Of a stretch of DNA of 64,000 bases, positions 11,437 to 23,596 are shown piece after piece (the stretch's first letter is position 1; each line of letters begins with the position of its first letter). The translations under genes and the position numbers were made by a program. A model generated the notes under the pieces. It did no database searches and was not told the DNA's origin. It saw only the letters and a program-made list of their open reading frames with translations. This DNA comes from Monarcha castaneiventris obscurior (Eukaryota; Chordata; Aves; Passeriformes; Monarchidae): NCBI GenBank assembly GCA_026261815.1, contig JAMPIT010000417.1, positions 8,465,501 to 8,529,500 on the forward strand, given 5' to 3'.

Positions 11437-14400
11437 GTGGGGGAGACCTAAAAATGTGTAGCTAGATCTTCGAGGAAAGTTTTCTATGATTCAACCTTTC
11501 AGCCTGCCACCTGAAGGGTCCCTTCAGCCAAATTCCTTGGGGCTAAGATGCACGGTGACAGGCAGGGTCTGGTGCCACCCATCACACCGTGGATGCCCAG
11601 CCAGGGAGTTGCTGTAGGTGAGGCTCAGCTCAGGCAGGGCAGACCCTGCAATGCTTTGAAGGAACAAGGTCGAGACTGGGTCAGATCAGCCCTGCTGCCC
11701 TGCCAGTGAGTGCACCCATGCCCAGAAGGCCACAAGACCATTAATTCATTCATTAATTCATTCGTTTGTTCACCCGAGGTCTGTGTTCTTTTCCATGCAG
11801 TGGAGCTGCCCTGTGGAATGTGATTCAGGGGTTGGTGACAGCCAGTGTCTCTCTCCCGGGAAAAGCAAGTGTGCCCTGGGGCTGTGCCTCTCTTTAGCTC
11901 TGAAAGAGTGGCCCAAACTCTGCTGCAAAGGGCTCTGTGGACACATCTGAAGTTTGTTCAAGGCATCTGTCATGGGGCTGGCCCTTTAAACTGCCTTCCT
12001 GCAGGTCTGTGGTGTTGCAGGTATGAAAGGCAGGGAGTGGGACAGAGGGTGTGAAGGGCAGAACACAGTGCTGTCTCTGGGAAAGAAAGCACATGCCAGG
12101 GACAAGTCAGGAGAAGCTGAAGGCCCTGCAATAGCTCCTTGGCCTGTGATTGCTGTGGGAAAGGGGAAGAGAGAAGCAGGGCAAGGAAAGCATAAAGGAG
12201 ACCTTTGACCCTGCAGGTGGGCACAGGTGGACGTTCCTGCACCCAAAGCACCAGGGAGAGCAGGGAAACAACACAGCAGGACCTGGCTCCACATCCCTTC
12301 AGAGCCCTTTTCACAGGAGGGGCAGTCACGGGAAGTGTCTCTGGCCTTGCCCCAGCTGCCAGCTCTGGTGCATGGTCTGCCCCACATCAGTGCACTATGC
12401 AGGGGGCTGCCAAGATGTACTGCAGCAGATTTCCCCTCTGCTGCAGCCTGCTGCCCCTCCTCTTCTCCCAAACCACCCAGACAACCTGCTCCGCTCACGC
12501 CTCAGCCCTGTTTGTCTCCCAGAGTCCAGAGAGGGAGAGGGGGTGATGCAACACCCCAGCCAGCATGGCCCAGTGCCACAAGCAGAGCTGCTACCTCCCT
12601 CCATCTGCACATTGCAGCCAGATGCCAGCAGTGGATTCAACCTGCCCAGACCTCCTCTTTCTCAGCTTCCCTTTCCCATCCCTGGCTGGGAGCTGCCATA
12701 GGATTTGAAGGGTTGGATGTGGACCCTGCTCCTGGCCGTGTGGATGATGGGGCACAGCTGCATTTGTGGGCAATTGTTCCACTGCCTTGTGTGGCATGGC
12801 CCTTCTCTGACCACAGTGGCAAAGCAGCCCAGCCACGCCAGGCTTTGGAGACCTGCTTGGGGCATGCTCTGCTGTGACACCCACACACATACCAACCTCA
12901 TATGGACATCTCTCACCTTCCTGCCAGCGGAAACCGTTGCTCTTTGCAAGCCTGGTTCTCTCTGAAGATGCTATCAGGAGGTGGGCAGTGGGGGCTGAGG
13001 CTCCAGGCCTCTTTGGTACAGGCACGGCTCCCTCATCTAATGAAAAGCCTTCTCCTTCACCCACAAGCTCTCTGTGATCTCTCACCTTGCAGTTATGCCA
13101 CAGTGAGGGCCAGGGCAGAAGATCTAAATCAAAGGCTTCTGACAGTTTCTCATTCCACAGACCATCCAGTCTCTTGTGTCTGTGTCACTTAACTCACAAA
13201 TGACCTGGGAATTACTGCGATACTTCACACTTTTCCCAGTCTCTGTTTGCAGCAGTTAAAATGGGAGGGAGCAGGATGTGGAGCTCTCGGCTTGGAGAAG
13301 CTAAGGGGTAGGAAACTCCCCATCTACCTGGGGAGGTTGTAAATAGAGCCCTGCGTGAGTGGGAGGCAGGAGGCTGGCTTCTTTCTTGATTCATTTTAAC
13401 AGACTCGGACCCATTGCCAGCGTGGGTGAGGATGGAGAAGTGCAGAGGTGCCTCCGCTGGCAAGGAGCCCAGAATGGTGTGAGCTGCAGTGCACCTCTGA
13501 GGGGGCAGATGTGGCCAAGCCTTGCCAGGTGCTACCGAGGGCAGAGGCAACGCTTCAAAGTAGCCAGAGGAAGAAAAGGTCTGCGGAGAAGGAGGCGGTA
13601 GGTCTCCTGTCTAACTGACCCACATCCTGCCGGCATCATTCTCACAGTTCTGATCCCCTGCTTTGAAGCCCTGACCACCTTCCACGTGTTCGACACAACA
13701 GTGCCCCAGGGCAAGCGTCTTCCATGGTGTGCCTGATGGTCACTGCATTCTGTTTGCCCCACACATGCTCTTCTGGGCTTGTGGCATTCTCACATTCACC
13801 CGTATGGGCACTTTCTTTTCCTCCCCACATCCTCAGTTCTTCCCCTGAAACAGTGGAATGGGATGGATGATGAGAAAGGACATTGCAGGCAATGAAGCCC
13901 TGGCACCTGCAGCCACAGCCAGTGATTCAGCAGATCTTTAGGGCCAAGGATCCACAGGATTACCATTCCACACACCATCCAAAACACCTCCCAAGCCCTT
14001 GCTTTACCCCAACTCCCACTTTTCTATGTGTGCTATGCTGGTGGCATTGTTTGACTCTAAGAGCTTTATACAGGCTTTTACAGCTGCACCACATGATTTT
14101 AAAACGTTTTTTGGTTTTTTTAATTCTATTTGTTCATTATATGGGAGATACTGAAGCACTCCCCTGACCCTCAGACAGGCTTGTTTCTCCTCTCTCATCC
14201 CCAGTCCTGCTGGTCATGGAGGCAGCACAGCTGTGCCTTCAGTCCAATGGCTAGACCAGGCAGGGACAGAGGTGAGCTTGCTCAGCCCATGACTCTCTTG
14301 TCCTGCGGGATGGCAGCCTGAGCCCAGAGGAAATGGAGAGAGGATGAATGCACAGCCTTCTCTTTGCTGCAGGTCTTTCTTTTTTCCCACTCCCCCCTCC

Positions 14401-14459
14401 TCCTTTACATTCCTGTGCCAGTCCCCCTCACCATTTCAAAGCACTGTGCAGAGAGCTCT

Positions 14460-14720
14460 CGGAGTGCTAAGTGCAGGGGGAGCAGTGGGAGGGTCAGGTG
14501 AGGACTGAGAAGGGCGAGAGGAAAAGGTCAGTGACGCAAGCCCAAGGCGATGGCTCTCAGCTGAGCTGCTCGGCTGTTTGTCCGTGCCTGCGCTCTTTCT
14601 GCTCGGCAACAATTCACACATCTGGGGACCACAACTCCTCCGCCGCCCACGCTCTTCCCTCCCCCGCCACGGGGGCTGAGGCAGGGGAGGGGGAAGGAGG
14701 GAGAGATGCTGCACCAGCTC
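14460..14720. promoter_or_regulatory. Isolated GC-rich patch, possible regulatory element
   Basis: CpG dinucleotides are commoner here than in the surrounding kilobases. Visible elements include AGTGACGCAAG (CRE/AP-1 like), CGTGCCTGCGCTC and CTCCGCCGCCCACGCTC. It lies 6.8 kb after C1QTNF6 and 9 kb before the IL2RB ATG. It could be a distal promoter or first exon of IL2RB, or an enhancer. There is no coding signal, and the assignment is inference from composition only. Confidence 0.3.
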
Positions 14721-17700
14721 GCTAGCATCGCTTCCAAGACCAAAAGGATAAGAACCCTGAGCAGTCCTTTTCATCAGCCACTTTCCCTCTGAACACTGAG
14801 CATCTCTGACCAAGGAACCTGCTGCCTGCAAAGAGGCTGGGGAGAGTAGCAAGAAAGGGGGGGATCTTTTGTGGTGCTCGGAAGGTCGGCACTGGAGAAA
14901 CGTAGTGGCACTCTCACCCTTGAAACATGAAAGCAACAGTACATGTTTCCTATGAGAATTAAAGTCTCACCTAAGTAGACGGTGGCTAAGAGGAGGGACC
15001 CTGGTGCCTGCGGACACGAGCTGTCCTTGGCCTGTTTCCAGGGTAAGCATTCAAATGGAGCCAAGTGTTTGATGCCCCCCAGGCTGCCCCAGTGGGCCTG
15101 AACTGTGCTCTGTGTGTGTGTTTGTGTGCACGAATGTGTGCACAGGTGCAAGTGCAGGGCAGTGCCCCCACGGACCTGCCCCGCAGCCTGCTCCAGCTGT
15201 GGGGCACAGCACCCACCTAAAATAGCCCTCCCAGCCCCCTGCAATCGCTCTTTGCAACTGCGGGGAGAGGGAGGGTGAAATCATGAACTGCTTCAACGCC
15301 CCGTGCCCTTTCCTGCCTCTTATGTGGGAGCTACCAGGGCAACAGGGAACGGTGATACCCAAAATGACATTTCCCCCCTGCCTGTGCATGTCAGCCAGGA
15401 GGAGAAGAGGAGGAAAGAGTAACCCTGTGTGTCTTTCTCACAAGGAACTAAGTCCCGTTTTCCCTGAGACTTCCACATCCCATTTCCCAAACATGGGCAC
15501 AGCCTATGGAGCAGATGGGGTGAGGTGCACCTTGGGCTTTGTATTGTGGCAATGAGCCTGGCAGGTACCTCATGGGCAGGGCTCTGTGTTGCACCTCTCA
15601 AGGAGCATCTACAGGCTCCTCAGAGACCACAGTGAGGAAAACAGTAGTGCCCACAGTGCTTGTTTTTCTTCCAAGTGGTGGTCTTGCAATGTTCACCAGG
15701 GTCTGGTTAGAAGTCCCCACTAACTCTGCCCATAGCCAAAAAAAGGGCTTTTCAGTGTGTGCAGCCTCATCAAGCCACAGAGCCACTCTGCTACAGGCAG
15801 TTCACCTCACAGGAGGGCTCCATAGGGGAAAAAGTCCCCAGACAAGCAATCCCACAGCTGAAACCCTGGCAGAGGTGTGCTCTCGGGAGGGCTGGGCAGC
15901 TCTTTGTTCTGAGCTGTTTCACAAGGTGGTGGTGCATCCCTTGAGGGAGTGAAGTGCTGAAGTGCCCTCGAGTCCTCAGGTCAGGGGGTGGACCTGAACA
16001 CCACCCTTCCCTTCCACTCCTTACACCCAGGCACACTGGCCTTTCTCATCAGACCCGCTGCCTCCCAAGGTGGGGAGCAGCAACGTTAGAGGGCAAATGG
16101 GAGAGAGCTGAACCCGGGAAACCACAGAGCAGAGGAAAAATAGCTCTTCTGGCTGAGCCCGGGGGAGAAACAGGAATGCAGCTCCTGAGCAGCGAGCTGT
16201 AAGGAGACAGGAAGCTGCCTCCAAACAAGTAATTTCTGTGCAGGCATTTTAATGACATGAAAGTTAATAATTGCCGCAGTCACAAATCAGTAACCCCCGG
16301 AAGGGCTTAAGGGGGAGTAGGGGGTTGGTCCTTGGATAAGCATGACATCACCAACCATATTTTAAAACAAAATCAACAATCTAATTAACTCCCTTTCTAG
16401 AAACTGCTCAGGCAAAGAGATGAAGAAAGCGGAGGAGCAAGGAGAGCTCTGAGCAGAATGGGGGTGGTGGCTGTAATGATTTTTTCCTCTAGAGAAGGAA
16501 GGGAAATGTGATTAAACTGGGAGCAAGCCTTGATAATCAAAATACCTGAGGGTTTATTCTCAAGAATCTTCTTACAGTATCGTGTCTTGCCTTCAAGCAA
16601 TTTTGAATGTACAATAAATCTCTAAATTCTTCTCAATTTATTAGGTCTGGAAGCTGTCATTGCTTCATATTAGTCTTGTCAAGTATTTGTACCCTCTAGC
16701 TTTAAATAGAGAGAGATGTAACACATTGACAGGCTGAAAAACAGAGCAGGGCTTTATCTCTTCAAGACTGCCCAGGTAATAAGGTAATGATTTCCCTCAA
16801 GGACAAAAGCAGCCACTGATGCTGAATAGCAAATCAGCCAGCATTCAGCTCATTAGCTTGCTTGGGCATAGATTTGGTGTAAGGCTGTTCTCTGACTCCA
16901 GTGCTGCCTTCCTGTACAACATATCACTTGCACAGGCAATCCCTCTTCAAGACAGTCCTGTGAGCAAGTTCTGTGGACAATCAAGCCATGCATCCTCAGC
17001 ATTCAGTGCCAGGAGAACCCTCAGGGACTTGCAGAGGCCTGTTTTAGCACTGTAAGTCCATAACAGCCCTACAGACCTGGGCAGTGGACACCTAGGTGTG
17101 GTGCAGCACCCAGAGCCTGGTCTATGAATCTGTTTTTTTAGAAGATGGGAAGGTGTCCTTTACGTTCCTTTCTCTGCTGTGGAAATTGAGACTCAGAGAG
17201 GATGTGAGAGCTGTACACACACGCTGATAGTCCCATGGGTACAGCACCCTCCTTACGGTTCACACGGCTGAGTTTTCCATCGCAGGAGTGCCAGAATTAG
17301 ACCATCTGCACACACAGGCACCATGATTAAGCTGGCTGTGGCTCAAATGCCATCTGGGCCTCAGACACCGTGTCCACAGGCTCAGACAAGGGTGTAGGCA
17401 CTGGCCTTCCTTCATGTTGCTGAGCCTAAGGATGCCTATGGACACAGAGTGGCAGACCCAGGGTGACAGCCCAGGTCTTCCTCGAGTGTCTCTAGGGAGG
17501 GACTCCGGGTCTGAGAAGCCCTCGTGGTACCACGAGCATTCATCAGGGAGACAGACATCCACTCCTGGGAGCTCTCTTAAAGCTTGACTCTGCTGATGGG
17601 CTCCAGCCCCTCTGGCCAAAGTCCTGACACTGTCTAGCTCAACCCAAACATAGTGAAGAGCCAGGGCTCAGGTCCTGAGCAGGGGCATCTCATGACTGTC

Positions 17701-20700
17701 CTGTGCTCCTCCTCACGAGTTCAGAGCAGTGTGTTCACAGCCAGGCAGGCTAAGAGTGAAACTGCTTGAAAGTAGCACGCTCTCCCTCCCACCCTTTTTC
17801 CCCCCACTTCTCTGGGGCTGCGACCATCACTGTCAAGGAGTGAAAGTGAACACCTCCTCCATCACCTCCCACCTCTGGCCCCTGACTTGCCTCGAGTGAA
17901 AGTGCCTGTGAATGCCTCAGCCTCCTTCCACTTTTGCCCATGTTCTTCTGTAGCTTACAGGCCTAGGGAATCCCTACTTTTGAACATTTTGTGTATTCAC
18001 ATGTATATTTGATGTCTACTGCCTTTACCAGGCATGTCTATCAGGACACTCTGTGGGGCAGAATTTGGAAGGAAAGAAATGCAGGAATACCATCTGCTCT
18101 GTAGATAGGCTTAGTACTTGCTGCCCAGCACTGTTACTCTGTTGTGGTACCCGATTCCAGATCTTAAACTCCTTTGCTTGAATGCCTCTCCACTTAAACA
18201 CAGTGGTGGAGATTAACCTGAGGGCAGTGTTCAGCCTGCAGCAGCAATATCCCTCAGGATGATGGAGCAGGAGGGAAAAACCTCTCTCTTATTTCAGCCC
18301 AAGTTAGCTGTTTTGATACAAAGTAAAGCCTCTTTTAGGCCTGTAATGTGAAAAAATTCAATAAAGACCTCACTGATACACTGAGCAGTGGTTTCCCAGA
18401 AGGCCATTTTAGAGACATTTTTCGGAGTAGAACCACAGTTCAAGGGGAAAATAACTGCAGATGTAGAACAACAGCGTAGTTTTGAGAAGCGCACGCATAC
18501 GATTGGCAGGAAACTCAATGCAAAGGTTATAGTTAAAACAACATTATTTGGAAAGTACCAGAACTAACTTACAGAGAGTCTAGAGATCTTCATAGTGTAT
18601 CCTGTCAGCAAGAGAACTTTGGTGGCCATCAGGGCACCTCTGCCCTCACCCCCTTGCCTCCTGCTGGCTCTGCGCTCTTTCCACTGCTCCGGTCCAGAGG
18701 GCCATGAGGACAGGACACTGAGATGGATCTGCTGAGCCCTCCACTGAGCTCACCCAGTGAGCTGGGTGCCTTGCAAGGCATCCCAGTTAGCCTGGCACTC
18801 TGGTCCCACTGAGAGCCAGCAAAGGCAAGGCATGTCCCCGGCCTAATGGACGTGATGAGCTGATGGATCGTGGCATAGTTTGACACCACACAATACTTTT
18901 GCCTTCACCTTTCTTCTCTGTCTCTGCTCCCCTGTTCACCTTTGCCATTTTGCAGAGACTCTCAATGGACACGCTACTGAAAATGAGCAGTTTCAGCAGC
19001 ACTGCTCTTCTCTAATGAAAGCTATGTGAGGGGAAAAAGCCCTGTGCATAAGTACATGCCTCAGTCTTGAGTTTTTTTAAAACTTGCGCTTATGAAACCA
19101 GTCTGGCCCAAACAACACCTTTAACCAAACCTCCATCATCACACTTTTACCTGCCACTTTAACACTGAACAACAACACTGACTGCAGAGTTTACCCATCC
19201 CAGCCACCATTATGGGGACAGGAAGGTAAAGACAAGAACATCTCGCATGTGTTGCTGACAGTGTGGTTTTGTTCGGCTTCTCACATTACGAAGGCACAAT
19301 TCCTAACAATATCAGTGTAAAGGAGATAAAAAGTGCCACATTCTCAGTAGCACAACATCTTGGGCAATCAAGTTTGAAAACTGTGCTGGCAGCAAGCATA
19401 ATTTGTATGTGCCAAGTGGGGTCTGGACATAGTACCATTATCATGTCTCTGGAGGAAACCCTCTCTTATTTATGCCACACAGTTGCTTTTTCAATACATT
19501 TTAAACTGTGTTTCCAAGGGAAATATGCTGAGGAAGTTTGTGTCTCCACACATCAAGGTTTGGTTGTCTGTTAGCTGATCCGTCAGACCATTCCCCCTCC
19601 CTTCACAATTTTGGAAAAGTCAAGCAATTCTAGTTGCCCTTGACAAAGGGGTATATCTCTTATTACTCTTGAGCAAGGGTATCTTGATAGAGGAGTGCTG
19701 GTTTTCCATTGGCATCCTCAATGGGAAAGTCTTCAATGTGACATCAGTCCTTACTAGATAGCAGAAAATCTGCACGAGGGTCCATCATAGAGAAACAGAT
19801 CTAGAAAAAGTCTCCAGAGAGGCAGCTGATCACACAAATCCTTGTTTCCAACTGCAGCAGCCACCCTTGTCCTATAGGGACTGACTACATGTTAAGTTTT
19901 CTACTTCCACTGTTTCAGGTACCATAGTGCACAATCAACCTCATATGATTTTTATATATAAAAAAATAAAAAAGAATAAAAGGGAATCAGTGGAGTTTTT
20001 TTCCTTGATAAGCTGAACAAAGCTGTGCTTTGTGCTCTTGCTGTCCCAAAGTGATCTCTGGTCTTAAGGTGTAGGTTTCTCTAGCCTGAAGGACAAACAG
20101 GAAAAATGATGGTTAATAGGGATGCTCCATTGCAGCTGCAATGCTGGTGATACCAAGAACTTACTCACAGAGCACTTCATTGCTTCAGATGAGGACTTCT
20201 GTGCCAGAGTAAGCTGCATTCATTTCAAGAGCTCCTGGGAAAGGCAGGCTGTGGCCTGATGATCCATGCCATTGCAGCTCCATCCCAGTGGGAGCTCCAC
20301 AGCGCAGCATACACAGCCAGCGGCTACCAGAGCAGGAGAGCACACAGCTCATCCTCTCCACTGCTCCTCTTCAGCAGAGGCTGGCTGGTTCTGATTCCCT
20401 AGTTGTCCTCCCCAAGCCTGGCCATGGCAAGAGTTTTCAGATGCCTAGCAAGAGCATTCACATGACAGCTCTCAAGACTCCTGGTCCTTGTTGTGCGTGG
20501 TGAAGAAAGAGGTGCTGCACTGCATTACTGCTGGCTGAGTGAGTGCTTGGTTCTGGGTCAGCTGCAATGCTTCCCCAGAAATGGCCATGAGGACTGACTT
20601 GCATCCTCCTGCAAAACAGCTCTGCCCATGCCTTCCAACTACTGGTGTGCTCCAACGCTATTTCTTTTTGAGGTCTAGTATCTTCTGAGATCCAGTGTTT

Positions 20701-23199
20701 GTGCTGGGCTTCCTGTGACTAAGAACTCATCCTCCTCCTACACCCTTTTTCCACTACCTGAATCCAAGATCCCTTTGTTGTTAAACTCGGTCCCATCCTC
20801 CAGATTTATAGAGTCCTCAAACAGGAACCACCTGGAGACTTGTGCTTAGCCTCTGGCAACTTTTGGTCCACAAAACCTTCTTGCCAGACCTGAGCTTGCG
20901 CCTTGAGCTGCTCTAGGAGAGAAAGATGAGGAGCACGGAGCATGGTGACCGCTGTACATGTAAGAGGACACTCTCAGCATCTGGCTTCACACCAGTGGCC
21001 ATCATTGTGCAGCCCAGACCAGACAGGAAACATGATGTGCTGCACTTCAGAGAATTCTGTTTCTGTATGGAAAACAGAGACAGGGGTGAGGACACATTTG
21101 CAGGTCCGTGTCCATCTGTGAACCGGGCAACCATATATGGATTTGCATTTGTACATCTGCCTTGGCTTGGGATGTGAAGGCAACAAAAGGGGCTATCTGT
21201 CTGCAAAGATGAGGGCATAGGAAGCTTTGGAAGAAGGTGGAAATATTTTTTGTATCCTTGTCTGGCCCATTGAATGGACAAGCCATGCCAAACAGGCACT
21301 GCAGCTACTGCAGGGTGGCATTGCCTGTCTGGACTAGCTGCAAGGCTCGGGTCAGAGGGGGTGGTTCTTCCTTCTCTGGAGTGAATGGGGTGTTTGGCAG
21401 GGTAGGGAGGCAGTGGGATGGGTGTTCTTGTGGTGTCACACCATCTGCAAATGTGAGGGTGTGCCTCAAACTTGTTCACACTCAGCACTGACCTGGTTCC
21501 ACTCCTACTGCGCCCCAAGATGGATCCTCTAAAACTGGGGCAACAATATCTGGTTTCATTCAGGTGTTGCTCAGGTCAACAGCTCCAGCTATTTTTCACA
21601 AAGTGGCCCATGGTATTTCTACTGTAGACAGACTCCTGCCCCCAGTTTCAGTGATCTGTAGACTTGTGCAGACCCTGAGAGCAACATGAGTGAACCATTT
21701 GGGTGTCTGAAAGAGGAAGCTGTGAGTCTTGCCAGTATCCCAAGACGACAGGTCCTTTTCACTCTCTCTTTTGCCCCCCAGTAATGGTTTAAACTGGTCC
21801 CACTCTGTCTGAGCAGTGCTAACACCTGACCCCTCTAACCCGTTTTCTGCACTTACTGCTTTATCAGCAGGAAGTAGAATGTGGTTTGGGTTTTTTTTAT
21901 TCTTGGCCTTACTAGCCTTTTCGGTAATTTGGGGCCTTGTCTCAGTCTGACAAGGCAAGCAAGCAGAAGCTTCCTGTGCACAGGTGAGAGGGAGAAGACA
22001 GAGAGAGACCACGCATGTATGAGAGAAACAGCTTTGTAGCAGAACTGCCGGGCTGGAGGCACCTTTTCTCTCGTGGACATGCGCTGAGCCAGGATACCTG
22101 CCTTCATCGCTCTCCCTTTTTCCCCTCACCCTTCCCCTCACTGTTTGACAATCAGCACCTGCTGCCATCCAACCTCACGACCCCAGGGACTCCCTTTGTC
22201 CGGACTGCTCGGTGACTGGAGCTGGAAGGTAAAGGGGGCAATGCCAGCTCTCTTCCACATGGGGGTGGCTGATCTGAAAGCATCTTAGAAGGAGTTTCAG
22301 TCTGACAAACTGAATCTCGCCGTTGGGAAGGGCTGAGAACATATTTATCTCTCTGTCTCTCCACAATCCTCTCAAATCATACCCCGCATCTCACTACCAC
22401 ACCGCCTGCTTTCTCTCTTTCTCTCCCCTGTCTGCTAATGTGTTGTCATCATGTTTTTCTTCCTCTGAACCTAATCTTCTATCACAACGGGAATTGGTAT
22501 TAAGCTCATGCCAGCCCTTTATAAACCCTTTCTGCCCACTCCTGTGGCAGTCCCAGCAAGGTCCAGGGGGCTCCCAACTTGTTTTGCTCAGGTCTGCCTG
22601 AGCTCCAGGGCTGGTGAGAGGTGAGGGTGGTTCCTTCTCCTGTGGGCAAAGGCAGATCTCAAGGTACAGGTGTCCAGGTGGGTGGAGAGAGAGAGAGGTT
22701 TGGGTGAGAAGACCGTGAGGCCAGTCTTTCTAATACGGAACATGACTGTACAGGCTTTCTGAGACAAGGAAGCTCCCTGGGTGCCTGGGCTGGATGAGGG
22801 CTGCTGCTGAGTTTCCTAATTACAAAGCCCAAATTTCCTGATATCTCAAATCCTGACTCCTTCCAAGGCAGAGCAAGGATCTGCTTGGAGGGGATGATGC
22901 ATAGTTTATGCACAGCTATGTAATATTTTTTGGATATGGTAAAGCCTTGACTTTCTAGAACCAGGTAAACACTTTCTTCTCCCCGATTCCCCCACCTTTC
23001 CCAAACATGCCGTTCAAAATCTGCCTCCTAAGCCATGAGCTCTGCAACTAACTTCTGCCAGTTGCATCCAAGAGACCCTCTTACTCAGCAAGCACCTAGT
23101 TATTTCAGCCCTAGGGTTTACCAAAAAAAGCAGCTCTTCAAAGCACAGGCTGTGCGCAGCCGAGGCAGCACTCTCTACCTGAGTCAGCAAGCAGCCTGA

Positions 23200-23240
23200 G
23201 ACAACGCGCGCGGGCTGCCGTGCGCTCACTCACGCGTTTT
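23200..23240 (+). promoter_or_regulatory. CpG cluster just upstream of IL2RB coding start
   Basis: A short burst of CpGs (AACGCGCGCGGGCTGCCGTGCG, then CACTCACGCG) stands out from CpG-poor flanks about 280 bases before the IL2RB ATG. It may mark the IL2RB promoter or an untranslated first exon. The next acceptor is at 23498, so any exon here would need a short intron. The assignment is tentative. Confidence 0.3.
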
Positions 23241-23514
23241 CAGAAGACAGGACTCCTGCAAGCAGCCTCTGTGCTGCCCTGTGAGCAGCTTCACTGCTGA
23301 GCAGAGCACCCAAGGCACGAAGCCAGTGAGGTGCCGAGGGAAAAGTTCAGGCTCCGGAGTGGAAGGGATATGAGTTTCTCAACCTAGAAGACTGGCGCTG
23401 CATCCCAGGACTGTGGATGCCTCCTGTGAGATGACATCTTGACATCGTCCCAAGTTCCACTGCTGAGCTGTGTTGTGGGGGTGTCTTCTCTCTTTCAGTG
23501 TGTCACCAGTACTG

Positions 23515-23596
23515 ATGAAGCCCTCATTGCTGCTCCTGGCTCACCTCTGCCTGTTCAGCCTCATGCCTCCCTCGTGGGCATCACACTCGGCGCAAG
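23515..23596 (+). CDS. IL2RB: IL2RB first coding exon (signal peptide)
   Basis: The exon opens with an acceptor at 23497-23498 and 16 bases of 5' UTR, then ATG, and closes at a GTAAGA donor in phase 1. It encodes MKPSLLLLAHLCLFSL, a Leu-rich hydrophobic core, then a likely cleavage site after PPSWA. I chose this ATG because it is the first in the exon and directly precedes the hydrophobic core. Confidence 0.9.

Larger units (their letters stand above)
7661..23498. other. Long spacer between C1QTNF6 and IL2RB
   Basis: No coding exon is supported in these 15.8 kb. The start must hold the C1QTNF6 3' UTR. I found no canonical AATAAA close by; a weak ATTAAA lies at 9344-9349. The region contains (TC)n at 7713-7747, (GA)n at 8480-8504, a 29-bp tandem duplication at 10975-11031, a GGGA tract at about 11413-11436 and an isolated GC-rich patch at 14460-14720. 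Its right end must contain the IL2RB 5' untranslated exon or exons, because an acceptor (TCTTTCAG) immediately precedes the coding exon. Most of it reads as AT-balanced, featureless non-coding DNA. Confidence 0.6.

Noticed and set aside
20913..21518. 201-codon open frame on the minus strand
   Set aside because: There is no domain, signal peptide or similarity I recognise, and no splice context. Such lengths occur by chance in 64 kb on six frames.
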